Notes under the pieces: generated by a model
Seen by the model: only the letters and a program-made list of their open reading frames with translations
The model's database searches: none
What the model was told of the DNA's origin: nothing
Shown: piece after piece, positions 54,849 to 62,426 of the stretch
Position numbering within the stretch: position 1 is the first letter of the stretch
How the letters are laid out: each line of letters begins with the position of its first letter
Position numbers and translations under genes: made by a program
Assembly (NCBI GenBank): GCA_022827345.1
Contig: JAJDTB010000007.1
Span: 96,012 to 160,011, forward strand
Source: Gemmatimonadota bacterium
GTDB taxonomy: Bacteria > Gemmatimonadota > Gemmatimonadetes > Longimicrobiales > Gaopeijiaceae
DNA length: 64,000 bases
Direction: 5' to 3'

Positions 54849-56699
54849 TCATCTGCGCCATTCCTCCGTGCCGGGAATCCCGCGGCTGAACAGCACGTCA
54901 ACGCCCGGGACGAGCGATCCAGCGGCGTCCGCCGCCGTCTGGGTTAGAAGGCTCGCTTGCGAGTCCCGCAGAATGCCCCGCACCTGCCCGGTCCGCGGGT
55001 CACGCAGGATGGCCATGGGGATATCGCTCTCTCCGGCAAGGGTGGCGGTGCCCTCCGGCCCAGACAGCGTGACGGTCGCGAGTCTGTCTTCCCATCCCGC
55101 TCGTACCGGCAGCGCGAAGGCGAAGCTGGAACTTCCGTCCCCGTCGGCCGTCTCCGGCATAGTTAAGCTGAGTGAGAAAAGTTCGTCGCCATTGGTAGTC
55201 CGCCCGGTGATCCGGTAATCGCCGGCGGAATCGGGGAGCGCGGGCGGGGCGTCGACCACGAAGGTGGGCTCCAGAAAGGGTACGCTGTCGGCTCCCACCC
55301 CTCCCCAAAGCAGGAGCGACCGCGTGGACGAAGAGGCAGCTGCCGCCGTCCTCTCGTCGTACAAGCGAAAACGCAGCGCGTTGGTGAAGTGGTAGTCACT
55401 GATCCAGCGAGGGTAACAGTAGGACATGACGTCCGATGTGGACGGTGGGACCAGCTTGCCGCTGTCTCGGAAGTCATATCCCCAAGCGCCGATGGAGCCG
55501 TCCGAATACGGATATGAATGATCCAGGATGATCGTGGCGACACAAGGTGCATGGCCTAGACCCATGTTGTGGCCGAGTTCGTGCGCGATGGTACTTGGGT
55601 ACGGCGCCGAAAAGCTCAACCGGGTGCCGTTTGCCAATCCAGTGAGCCCTGTGATTGGGCGCGACATCATGCCCATGTAGTGCCCGGTACCGCCTTCCAT
55701 GACCCGGATTGCACCGGTCTCGCTGAGGAGCGTGGAGGAACTGTTGCTCGAGCTGAGCACGGGCTCATGCGCCGTCACTGAAAGATCGCCGATCGGGAGC
55801 AGCGTACGCGCATCCGCGAGCATCTCGTGGTGTTCGGGATCCGCGGCCATCGCCCCCACCAACGCCACGATCGACCAATCGCGGGTCGCAGTCCATACGA
55901 ACGGAATCACCGTGAGGTCCAATGGCGGCATGGTCTTGACCTCCATGGCCAAGCGCCCCGTCTCAGGGATCCGCCTGGCCACCCCCAGTTCCGGGTCGAG
56001 CGTCGCATCCGGATCGACCTCAATCACCATCTCGAGTCCCGGCCGGATTACCCAACCCGGGACCTCGGCGTTCGCCGACTTGGAAAGATCGCCCTCGACC
56101 GCCTCGGTGGGGATCGGGCCGGGCTTGCCCGGGATGTCTAGCACATGCGTCTCACGCCCATCCACGTAGAACCGAGCCCGAACCAACGGAATCGCATCGC
56201 CATTGGCTTGCTGGGCGGTCGGGAACACTCGCAATAGCGCCCTCTCGCCAGCGACCAGCGGCACCGGGAACTCCCACGACTGGACTGCCTGGGTTAGGTA
56301 GGCCATCGATTGTTCTTCCGCCGTGCAAGGAGCGATCCGCCGCTTGTGGGCCCTGCCTAGCCAGGCCTGGAACTCGGTATCCGATGGCGCGCACAATCCC
56401 GTGCCGTTCGCAAGCAGAGCTCGCAATGAATGGAGTCCTGTCAGCGACAGCGGCAAAGGGCCGCCCAAGCCTGAGTTGTTCGCGAGCGCCAGCCGGTTGA
56501 GTTCCTTCAGCGTCCCCAACTCGGGTGGAACCGAACCCGACAGGTCGTTCGATGCCAGGCTCAGTTCCCAGAGGTTGGCGAGGTTGCCTAGTTCAGGCGG
56601 AACTAGATCCCACGTGTCCAGTACGTTCCAAGACCATCCACTAGTAGTGTTGCAAGACGCTATTGGACAGTAGGTTACGTGGAAGCGGCTACCGGACAT
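54849..56699 (-). CDS. Leucine-rich-repeat zinc metalloprotease, 5' end lost
   Basis: About 616 residues in the remaining frame. Two leucine-rich repeats (LVPPELGNLANLWELSLASNDLSG, SVPPELGTLKELNRLALANNSG) are followed by a metzincin-type protease: HELGHNMGLGH with the third histidine, and the Met-turn VMSYCYP. A beta-rich C-terminal region follows. Normally such proteins start with a signal peptide and more repeats. Here the repeat array is cut at about 56610 and the sequence beyond it is not LRR-like. The integrase gene begins 84 bp from the first plausible ATG (56699), so the element probably removed the 5' end. Confidence 0.75.
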   Translation of the reverse strand: MSGSRFHVTYCPIASCNTTSGWSWNVLDTWDLVPPELGNLANLWELSLASNDLSGSVPPELGTLKELNRLALANNSGLGGPLPLSLTGLHSLRALLANGTGLCAPSDTEFQAWLGRAHKRRIAPCTAEEQSMAYLTQAVQSWEFPVPLVAGERALLRVFPTAQQANGDAIPLVRARFYVDGRETHVLDIPGKPGPIPTEAVEGDLSKSANAEVPGWVIRPGLEMVIEVDPDATLDPELGVARRIPETGRLAMEVKTMPPLDLTVIPFVWTATRDWSIVALVGAMAADPEHHEMLADARTLLPIGDLSVTAHEPVLSSSNSSSTLLSETGAIRVMEGGTGHYMGMMSRPITGLTGLANGTRLSFSAPYPSTIAHELGHNMGLGHAPCVATIILDHSYPYSDGSIGAWGYDFRDSGKLVPPSTSDVMSYCYPRWISDYHFTNALRFRLYDERTAAAASSSTRSLLLWGGVGADSVPFLEPTFVVDAPPALPDSAGDYRITGRTTNGDELFSLSLTMPETADGDGSSSFAFALPVRAGWEDRLATVTLSGPEGTATLAGESDIPMAILRDPRTGQVRGILRDSQASLLTQTAADAAGSLVPGVDVLFSRGIPGTEEWRR

Positions 56700-56782
56700 C
56701 GTCCCTTGAAGTCCAGCGTATTCCTGTGTATTCTTCCCTGTGTAGTGATTTGGTATGTGATACACAATGGAAGGGAGCGCCC

Positions 56783-57943
56783 ATGACGAAGCGACCCAGG
56801 ACACTCACTGCCGCGTTCGTGCGGACGGTCGGCCGAACCGGCGTGTACGGCGACGGTCGGGGCGGGCGGGGGCTGAGCCTCCGGGTGTACCGGACGGTCG
56901 ACGGACGGATCACCAAGACGTGGCGGCAGCGCGTCAGGATCGGCGGGCGGCTGACCTCGCTCGGGCTCGGCCCATACCCCGAGGTGACGCTCGCCGAGGC
57001 TCGCGGGAAAGCGCTGGACAACAGCCGCATGGTCCGCCAAGGCCGGGACCCGCGCGGGCGCGGCGTCCCGACGTTCGCCAAGGCCGCCCAGCGGACCATC
57101 GAGCTTCACCGCGACTCGTGGAAGGGAGGCAGCCCTCTCCCCCAGCAATGGGAATCGACGTTCCGGCTCCACGCCGCGCCGCTCATGGACAAGCCGGTGG
57201 ACCGGATCACGAGCGCGGACGTGCTCGGGTGCCTCTCGCCGATCTGGAGCACCATGCCCACGGCCGCGCGGAAGGCCAAGCACCGGATCGCCGCCGTCTT
57301 CCGCTGGTCCATCGGTCGGAACTACCGCCGTGACAATCCGGTCGCCCGGGCGGTCGCGGCGCTACCGAAGCAGAACGGCAACGCCGGGGGCCATCACCGC
57401 GCGTTGCCGCACGGTGAGGTCGCGGCGGCGCTCCGGGCGATCCGCCGGGCGGGGAACGGGAGTCCGGCGGCGTTGTGCGTCGAACTGATCGCGCTGACGG
57501 CGGTTCGTCCCGGCGAGGCGCGAGGCGCGTGCTGGGACGAGATCGACATGGACGCGGCCCGGTGGACGATTACGGCGTCGAGGATGAAGGCGGGCCGCGA
57601 GTTCACCGTCCCGCTCGGCGCGGTCGCGCTGCGCGTGCTGGAGAGGGCGCGCAAGCTGTCGGACGGATCGCCGCTGGTGTTTCCGTCGCGGACCGGGAGG
57701 ATGCTTGCGCCGAAGACGGTGTCGAGCGTGCTCCGGCTCGCCGGTGTGGACTCGACGCTGCACGGGTTCCGGTCGAGCGCGCGGTCGTGGATGGCGGAGT
57801 CCGGTGTCCCCGCCGAGGTCGCGGAGGCCTGCCTCGCCCACGTCCCGAAGAGCAAGGTCGTTCAGGCGTATCAGCGCTCCGACCTGCTGGAGAGGCGCGC
57901 CGAGGTTCTCGAAGCGTGGGGCGGCTACGTCACGCAGGGATAG
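56783..57943 (+). CDS. Tyrosine integrase of element 1
   Basis: A 386-residue tyrosine recombinase of the P4/CP4-57 type: N-terminal DUF4102-like domain (GGRGLSLRVYRTVDGRITKTWRQRV), core-binding domain (about 105-200), catalytic domain with Arg242 (TAVRPGEARG), HGFR (His327, Arg330) and Tyr363 (VQAYQRSD). ATG 56783 is preceded by AAGGGAG. It should insert the element at its attachment site. Its 3' flank is the conserved block at 57976-58068. Confidence 0.92.
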   Translation: MTKRPRTLTAAFVRTVGRTGVYGDGRGGRGLSLRVYRTVDGRITKTWRQRVRIGGRLTSLGLGPYPEVTLAEARGKALDNSRMVRQGRDPRGRGVPTFAKAAQRTIELHRDSWKGGSPLPQQWESTFRLHAAPLMDKPVDRITSADVLGCLSPIWSTMPTAARKAKHRIAAVFRWSIGRNYRRDNPVARAVAALPKQNGNAGGHHRALPHGEVAAALRAIRRAGNGSPAALCVELIALTAVRPGEARGACWDEIDMDAARWTITASRMKAGREFTVPLGAVALRVLERARKLSDGSPLVFPSRTGRMLAPKTVSSVLRLAGVDSTLHGFRSSARSWMAESGVPAEVAEACLAHVPKSKVVQAYQRSDLLERRAEVLEAWGGYVTQG

Positions 57944-58289
57944 GCCGCCGGCTCCGCGAAGGGCTCTTTCCGGGCGATCCGGGGGCATTTCGGGTTATTT
58001 ACGGGCCGTGGAATCGCCTCAGATCGACGATCGCCGGTCTCCGAGGGGTACGGGCAGGGTGGAAAGCGACCATCCACGGCGGGAAACCGGGCCGGACCGG
58101 CCTACCCGGGACGTGCCTGCACCACTGCACACGAACTCGTTCCCAGCGCCGAGGGGGGGTGTCTTGCCGCGCCGCTGGCGGAGCGCGCCCGCGAGTCCCG
58201 GACGTTATGACACAACATGATACAACATAAGGGTTTAGATAATTCGCGAGGGCTTGACTCGCTTGCGGATGGCCTTTCAGCGTTCGGGC
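57944..58289. other. Post-integrase intergenic region
   Basis: 346 bp without an annotated gene. It contains the conserved block at 57976-58068 and, at 58209-58232, a direct repeat ACACAACATGATACAACAT that may belong to the promoter of the HTH gene. Confidence 0.5.
57976..58068 (+). repeat. Conserved block downstream of integrase, element 1 copy
   Basis: About 93 bp that is strongly similar to 62389-62293 (minus strand), in the same position downstream of the other integrase. Both contain the palindrome GATCG-T-CGATC. In one frame both translate to FRVIYGxWxRLRSTIxGxRGV, with three synonymous differences between the copies. Could be a small ORF, a terminator or a recombination-accessory site. 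Confidence 0.5.
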
Positions 58290-58805
58290 ATGATGACGCT
58301 GGAGAATCAGTTCATTTCGCGGGTGAGCGCGTTTCTCGGACGCTCGGGTCTGAGCCCGACCGCGTTCGGCCAAAGGGCCGTGGGCGACCCGAACCTGATG
58401 CGTCAGATCGGTCGGGGGCGCTCGCCGTCACTGAGGACGGCGGATCGGATTCTGGCGTTCATCTCGAAGCACGAAGGCGAGTGCCGCCGCGCGCGGGATC
58501 CACCGTCCACAACAGCGACACCGGAGACCGACCTGAAAGCTGCGAGCAACGAGGAGGAGCAGGAACATGACCGAGAACCCGAGAGAACAGAGGATGAAGC
58601 CGCCGATCCGCATCCTGCGGCTGCCGGAGGTGCTGAAGCGCACCGGCCTGTCGCGGAGCACGATCTATGTGCGGCTTGCCGAGGGGCGCTTCCCCCAGCC
58701 GGTTCGGCTGGGCGACCGCGCCGTGGGCTGGATCGAGGCCGAGATCGACGAGTGGGTCCGCGAGCGCATCGCCGAGAGCCGTTTCGGCGGCGGTCCGGCC
58801 GGTGA
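58290..58805 (+). CDS. Helix-turn-helix protein upstream of AlpA
   Basis: The N-terminal 70 residues (ISRVSAFLGRSGLSPTAFGQRAVGDPNLMRQIGRGRSPSLRTADRILAFISKHE) resemble small HTH proteins found upstream of alpA in integrative elements. The frame then continues as low-complexity sequence across the alpA start. The next frame ends exactly at the alpA ATG (TGA 58568-58570), so the native gene may have ended there and a frameshift near 58470-58490 is possible. Starts at 58290 or 58293. Confidence 0.5.
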   Translation: MMTLENQFISRVSAFLGRSGLSPTAFGQRAVGDPNLMRQIGRGRSPSLRTADRILAFISKHEGECRRARDPPSTTATPETDLKAASNEEEQEHDREPERTEDEAADPHPAAAGGAEAHRPVAEHDLCAACRGALPPAGSAGRPRRGLDRGRDRRVGPRAHRREPFRRRSGR

Positions 58806-58875
58806 GCGCGTCGAGGCCGCGCTCCGGATCGGCGGGGCAAGCCGCCGGGCGTCGGAAGCCCGCCCGGTTCGATGA
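58567..58875 (+). CDS. AlpA family regulatory protein
   Basis: A 102-residue protein. RILRLPEVLKRTGLSRSTIYVRLAEGRFPQPVRLGDRAVGWIEAEIDEWVRERI is the AlpA/MerR-like winged helix. AlpA controls integrase or excision genes in P4-type elements. ATG 58567 overlaps a stop in the previous frame (ATGA). The C-terminal 35 residues are extra and probably disordered. Confidence 0.85.
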   Translation: MTENPREQRMKPPIRILRLPEVLKRTGLSRSTIYVRLAEGRFPQPVRLGDRAVGWIEAEIDEWVRERIAESRFGGGPAGERVEAALRIGGASRRASEARPVR

Positions 58876-58906
58876 GGCGGAGCGCTCAAGACCGGCGCAC
58901 CCGGGG

Positions 58907-58991
58907 GCTGGCTGACGGCCTTAAGGTCCGTAAGCCAGCACACGCAACGTTTAACGTTGCGGCTGGCGAGGGGGTGCTGCGCCCCCCTTCA
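58907..58991 (+). other. Putative origin of transfer (oriT), element 1
   Basis: Two adjacent hairpins lie between alpA and mobC: arms GCTGGCTGACGG/CCGTAAGCCAGC (58907-58939), and a perfect 19-bp palindrome with arms CGCAACGTT/AACGTTGCG (58943-58961). A conserved stretch CTGGCGAGGG and a C-rich tract follow. The minus strand at 62129-62041 has the same order of hairpin, palindrome and conserved stretch. Position next to mobC and the relaxase is typical of oriT. Nick site not identified. Confidence 0.6.
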
Positions 58992-59073
58992 GATCCCCCT
59001 GCATACCGCGCCGCTGAGCGGTCAGCGGAGGGGCGCGGGAGGCCGCGCTCCGAACCCCGGCCACGGTGCGTCC

Positions 59074-59409
59074 GTGGCTGACCGCACCGCCCTGATTGCC
59101 GCCCGGGTCACGCCCGCGGAGCACGCCGCCTGGCGGGATAAGGCGACCGCGGCGGGCGTGTCCCCCTCCGTGCTGCTTCGCGAGGCGATGGCGCGGACGC
59201 GGACATGGACCGCCCCCGCGCGGGCGGTCGAGGGCGAGCGCACCCGGCAGATCGCGCGGATCGGCAACAACCTGAACCAGCTCGCGCGTTGGGTGAACAC
59301 CCATAAGACCGCCGCCGAGGCCGTCACGGTGATCGCCCACCTCGTATCGTTCGAGCGGTCGCTGGTCGCCGCGGCCCGCATCGGCCGGGAGGTCGGCGAT
59401 GCTGGTTAA
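59074..59409 (+). CDS. mobC: MobC-like relaxosome accessory protein
   Basis: A 111-residue protein. RVTPAEHAAWRDKATAAGVSPSVLLREAMA is the ribbon-helix-helix domain and RQIARIGNNLNQLARWVN the signature of MobC/MbeC proteins. It binds oriT and helps the relaxase nick. The GTG at 59074 starts the protein immediately before the domain. Its 3' end overlaps the relaxase start by 11 bases. Confidence 0.9.
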   Translation: MADRTALIAARVTPAEHAAWRDKATAAGVSPSVLLREAMARTRTWTAPARAVEGERTRQIARIGNNLNQLARWVNTHKTAAEAVTVIAHLVSFERSLVAAARIGREVGDAG

Positions 59410-60445
59410 GTTCCTGTCCCACGGGAAGGGATCGGCCAAGGCGGCGGCCGATTATCTCGTCGGCGAGCGGGACGCCGAGGGACGGGAGCGCGAGGGCGTC
59501 GAGGTGCTGCGCGGGAACCCGGACATGGTGGCCGCCGTCGCCGACTCGCTCGACTTCGAGCGCCGCTACACGTCCGCCGTGATCGCGTGGGCGCCGGAGG
59601 ACCGGCCCACCGACGAGCAGATCGAAGCCGTCCTCGACGAGTTCGAGAGGACGGCATGGGCGGGGCTGGAGCCGGACCGCTACGCGTGGACGGCGGTCCT
59701 GCACCGCGAGCGCGGCGGCGGTGTCCATGCGCACATCCTCGCCGCGCAATGCGACCTCCAGACGGGCCGTAGCCTGAACATTGCGCCGCCCGGCTGGGAG
59801 CAGACCTTCGCCCCGCTTCGCGACGCCTTCAACCACGAGCACGGCTGGAGCCGCCCGGACGACCCGGCGCGCGCGCGGGCGCAACGTCCGGGCCACGTCG
59901 CCTACATCGAGGCGTCGAAGCTGCGGGCCGGGCTCGAACACGAGGCGGACCCGCGCACGCTGATCCGCGACTACCTCGTGCAGCGCGTCGAGCACGGCGC
60001 GGTCAAGGGCCGCGCCGACGTGGTTTCCGCGCTGGAGGATGTCGGTCTCGATGTGACGCGCCAGGGCAAGGACTACATCACCGCCCGCGATCCCGACAGC
60101 GGGAAGCGGTGGCGGCTGAAGGGAGAACTGTATGAACGAGACTTCGAGCCCGGGCGACTTGACCTCCCGGCTGAGGAGCCGGCTGGAGGCAGACCGGCAA
60201 CGGATCGAGGACGCAGCCGCGCGCGAGCTCGCGCGGCTCGGCGAGAGCTTGAGCGCCGTCGCAAGCGGCGCGCTGCGTTCCATCGAGGCCGATACGGAGA
60301 AGGCGACCGGGCGGATGCGCGAACTGCTGATGAGGGCCTGGCTCCGACCGCTGGTGGTCGGCATGAGCCTCTTCCTCGGTATCTGCGCAGAATATTTCGT
60401 AACTTGCTCTGTGTGTTGAGTTTATGCCATCACTGCGCCACGTGA
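59399..60445 (+). CDS. MbeA/MobA-like relaxase, C-terminus altered by insertion
   Basis: A 348-residue relaxase of the ColE1 MbeA group: MLVKFLSHGKG...ADYLVGERD, VLRGNPDMV, RYTSAVIAWAPED, and the metal motif region LHRERGGGVHAHILAAQCDLQTGR. His102, His110 and His112 stand where ColE1 MbeA has the HEN residues, so this is an HxH variant. Element 2 interrupts the gene after residue 329; the final residues (RIFRNLLCVLSLCHHCAT) come from element 2. The catalytic domain is intact, but native C-terminal helicase/primase-like parts, if any, are lost. Confidence 0.88.
   Translation: MLVKFLSHGKGSAKAAADYLVGERDAEGREREGVEVLRGNPDMVAAVADSLDFERRYTSAVIAWAPEDRPTDEQIEAVLDEFERTAWAGLEPDRYAWTAVLHRERGGGVHAHILAAQCDLQTGRSLNIAPPGWEQTFAPLRDAFNHEHGWSRPDDPARARAQRPGHVAYIEASKLRAGLEHEADPRTLIRDYLVQRVEHGAVKGRADVVSALEDVGLDVTRQGKDYITARDPDSGKRWRLKGELYERDFEPGRLDLPAEEPAGGRPATDRGRSRARARAARRELERRRKRRAAFHRGRYGEGDRADARTADEGLAPTAGGRHEPLPRYLRRIFRNLLCVLSLCHHCAT
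60132..60419 (+). pseudogene. MbeB-like mobilization gene, 5' part (interrupted)
   Basis: ATG 60132 lies inside the relaxase gene in another frame, as mbeB does in ColE1. The 85 native residues are a basic helical domain (LRSRLEADRQRIEDAAARELARLGESLSAV) and a hydrophobic segment LRPLVVGMSLFLGIC. The frame is then replaced by element 2 sequence and stops at 60419. The correct continuation GGSWATMHWLSRSIHDRIE resumes at 63809 in the same frame. Confidence 0.85.
60372..60387 (+). repeat. Left attachment-site repeat of element 2
   Basis: TTCCTCGGTATCTGCG, identical to 63793-63808. It encodes part of FLGIC in the mobB-like gene and is the probable core site of recombination. Confidence 0.85.
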
Positions 60446-61111
60446 TTACCTCATTTCGTCCCACGTCAAGAACGGGAACCGATAAGACGCCAGAAGACGC
60501 CTTCGGAGGCAACTGTTCGGCCAAGCCGTTGGTTTCGAACTCCTGACGGGTTCGCCTTCGATGGCGACCGAGCAACCGGCAAGGAGTCGCTCTTCCATCT
60601 CCACGAGGGTTGTGAAGGAGCCTCGACCCCGGCGGGAGGGACGGTTTGAAACCGTCCCGTAGGCCGGGGGGACCGGCGCCGGGACGGTGGGGTACGCCGA
60701 CCACGCCGCCCGCCGGTCACGACACGGAATCCCGTGCCGACTCGACGGCCCCGGCCGGCGGTAACTGGTGGTCGGCGGGGCAACCTCTGGCGACGAGCGC
60801 GGCTAGGCGGAAGCGGGCGGAGTCCCGTAACCGCGAACGCTGCCGGAGCGGCGGGTTTTCCGGGGGGACCGAACTTCCGACCGGCAGGTGTGACACGACC
60901 TGTCGGGCTGGCCGACGTAGACGTTGGGTGATGGTCCCTCATTCGAGGTTCTGTGTGTAGAGTAGGGGGTTTTGCCCCCATTGGTTCAGGGATTCCCCTC
61001 TATCGAGGGCTGACATGCGCCGCCAGCTTTCAAGAATCGGTCTGGACCGTCGAGGTGTACAAACGGCTACGGCGCTCAGAGAACGACCTCAAATGAAGCG
61101 AGGAGACCGCC
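60446..61111. other. Left intergenic part of element 2
   Basis: 666 bp without a convincing gene; long frames on both strands are arginine/proline-rich artefacts of GC content. It contains a perfect palindrome (60638-60658). The segments ATTACCTCAT and GTCAAGAA (60445-60472) both recur at the other end of the element (63643-63682) and could be integrase arm sites. Confidence 0.5.
60638..60658. promoter_or_regulatory. Perfect 21-bp palindrome in element 2
   Basis: Arms GGGACGGTTT and AAACCGTCCC around a single G. It may be an operator or the stem of a transcript hairpin; there is no T-run downstream, so a simple terminator is unlikely. It lies about 450 bp upstream of the cargo gene. Confidence 0.5.
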
Positions 61112-61732
61112 ATGTATGATCCCGCCAGAGCTTCGCGACGACGCTGCGCCACCGTCGGGCTCACCAATTCCGTGAAAATCGCTACAACTCGAATCAGGAC
61201 CTTGCCAAGGCGTACTCATGTCTTCTGGCTGTCGTTGGCCTGCCTGGCCGTGTTGCCTTGGCAGGTTCAGGCGCAGGAGGCACCGGGCCGTCAGGAGGCG
61301 CCGGGCCCTTTCATGCTCGAAGCCGGACTCGCGGGGGACACCAGACAGTGTCCCGGATACTACGTCGGCATCAACGGGCGGGTCGCGGGGCCGGTGTCGC
61401 TGTACGGGATGGTGGAGAACTACCGGTGCTCCGAGCGGACCGAAGCCTTCGACCCCAAGGGCGACGCCATCAGCGGGACCAGAATCTACCCTGCTCGGGT
61501 CGCGTCGGACATTCGGTTCGGAGCGGAGGTCTTGCTCGGACGTGACAGTTGGCTCGTTCGCCCAGCGTTGCGCGCGGGGATCCTGTATGGCAGCGGGGAC
61601 TACGTTGGGCCGACCGCCGGTGCGGTGCTGACGTTCGGACGGCGCTACGGGGCGCGTTTCATCCTCCACGTCGAGGAGTGCGGCAGCACCGCCTGTGAGC
61701 GCTTCCAGATGGGCGGATACGTCTCGTTCTGA
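61112..61732 (+). CDS. Exported outer-membrane-like cargo protein of element 2
   Basis: A 206-residue protein. An internal hydrophobic leader (VFWLSLACLAVLPWQVQAQ, about 37-55) is followed by a Gly/aromatic-rich region of predicted strands (YYVGINGRVAGPVSLYGMVENY, IRFGAEVLLGRDSWLVRPALRAGILYG) ending in FQMGGYVSF, a terminal aromatic typical of outer-membrane barrels. ATG 61112 follows AGGAG. Four cysteines could form disulphides. Function not recognised; as the only intact non-recombination gene it is the element's apparent cargo. Confidence 0.7.
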   Translation: MYDPARASRRRCATVGLTNSVKIATTRIRTLPRRTHVFWLSLACLAVLPWQVQAQEAPGRQEAPGPFMLEAGLAGDTRQCPGYYVGINGRVAGPVSLYGMVENYRCSERTEAFDPKGDAISGTRIYPARVASDIRFGAEVLLGRDSWLVRPALRAGILYGSGDYVGPTAGAVLTFGRRYGARFILHVEECGSTACERFQMGGYVSF

Positions 61733-61799
61733 GCCCCAATGAGACTGAGGCCTGCGCCCGGAGCGCTCGCCCGATGGCGACCAGGCGGGCGGGGGGGGA

Positions 61800-61928
61800 T
61801 AGGGAACCTTCGGCCGCCGGGGCCGTCCATGTCCACGCGGGGGCCATTGCCTCCCGCAGGAACGCCGACAGGAGCACGCCAACGGCGCTCGCCTTGGCCC
61901 GTCAGACCGTGAGTTCGGCCGCCGCCAC
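61800..61928 (-). pseudogene. Broken mobC remnant of element 2
   Basis: The minus frame reads VAAAELTV, a TGA stop (61902-61904), then RAKASAVGVLLSAFLREAMAPAWTWTAPAAEG. This aligns with the element 1 MobC segment VTPAEHAAWRDKATAAGVSPSVLLREAMARTRTWTAPA. The downstream half of the gene is missing, and no relaxase sequence follows. Confidence 0.7.
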
Positions 61929-62040
61929 ACGCGGGCGGGCACGGTCGCGGAGCGCCGGGTCAAGCCAGCTGGCTGGCCGACAGGGGGGAGGGGGTGACGC
62001 CCCCGCCCGCGCGCTCCTCCGGCGGGCAGGATCTCGGGGG

Positions 62041-62129
62041 TTCGAAGGGGGGCGGAGCCACCCTCGCCAGAGCGCGAATGTTTTACATCGCGTCGGCTGG
62101 CTGACCGACCTAAAGAAGGTGAGCCAGCC
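62041..62129 (-). other. Putative origin of transfer (oriT), element 2
   Basis: On the minus strand a hairpin with arms GGCTGGCT/AGCCAGCC (62129-62095) is followed by a smaller imperfect palindrome (GCGATGT/ACATTCGC, 62091-62074), then CTGGCGAGGG and a C-rich tract. The order and the CTGGCGAGGG and CCGCCCCCCTTC-like segments match the putative oriT of element 1. Confidence 0.55.
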
Positions 62130-62292
62130 CTCTGCGAAGCCGCCGAAACCGCCTCTCAGAGCACGGTCCGGAGCAGCGTCCACCGGGCCGTCGCGGGCAA
62201 GCTCCCCGGCCTCTCCGTCGCCGTTCTCAAGGACGGCGAGGGCAACGGGCGACCCCGTCACCTCCCTGGCGAGAGCGGCGGCTCTCTGCCGA

Positions 62293-62389
62293 TCGCCGCT
62301 TTTCGCCCTACCTCTACCCCTCGGGAACCCGAGATCGTCGATCTCAGGCGATCCCAGCGCCCGTAGATTACCCGAAATGCCTCCGGGAC
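62293..62389 (-). repeat. Conserved block downstream of integrase, element 2 copy
   Basis: Homologue of 57976-58068, beginning about 40 bp after the integrase stop on the minus strand. The palindrome here is extended to GAGATCG-T-CGATCTC. Confidence 0.5.
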
Positions 62390-62426
62390 ACCCCGAAACG
62401 GCCTCTGAGCCGGTCGCGAGGTCAGA

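Larger units (their letters stand above)
61733..62426. other. Region between cargo gene and integrase, element 2
   Basis: 694 bp holding, on the minus strand, the broken mobC, the oriT-like hairpins and the conserved post-int block. Between 62130 and 62280 I see no recognisable gene. Confidence 0.5.

Noticed and set aside
56640..56782. tRNA gene as the attachment site of element 1
   Set aside because: No cloverleaf or conserved T-loop could be made from this stretch; the neighbouring gene is a protease.
60466..60981. 171-codon minus-strand frame in element 2
   Set aside because: Arginine/proline-rich with no domain or ribosome binding site; it covers a perfect palindrome and looks non-coding.
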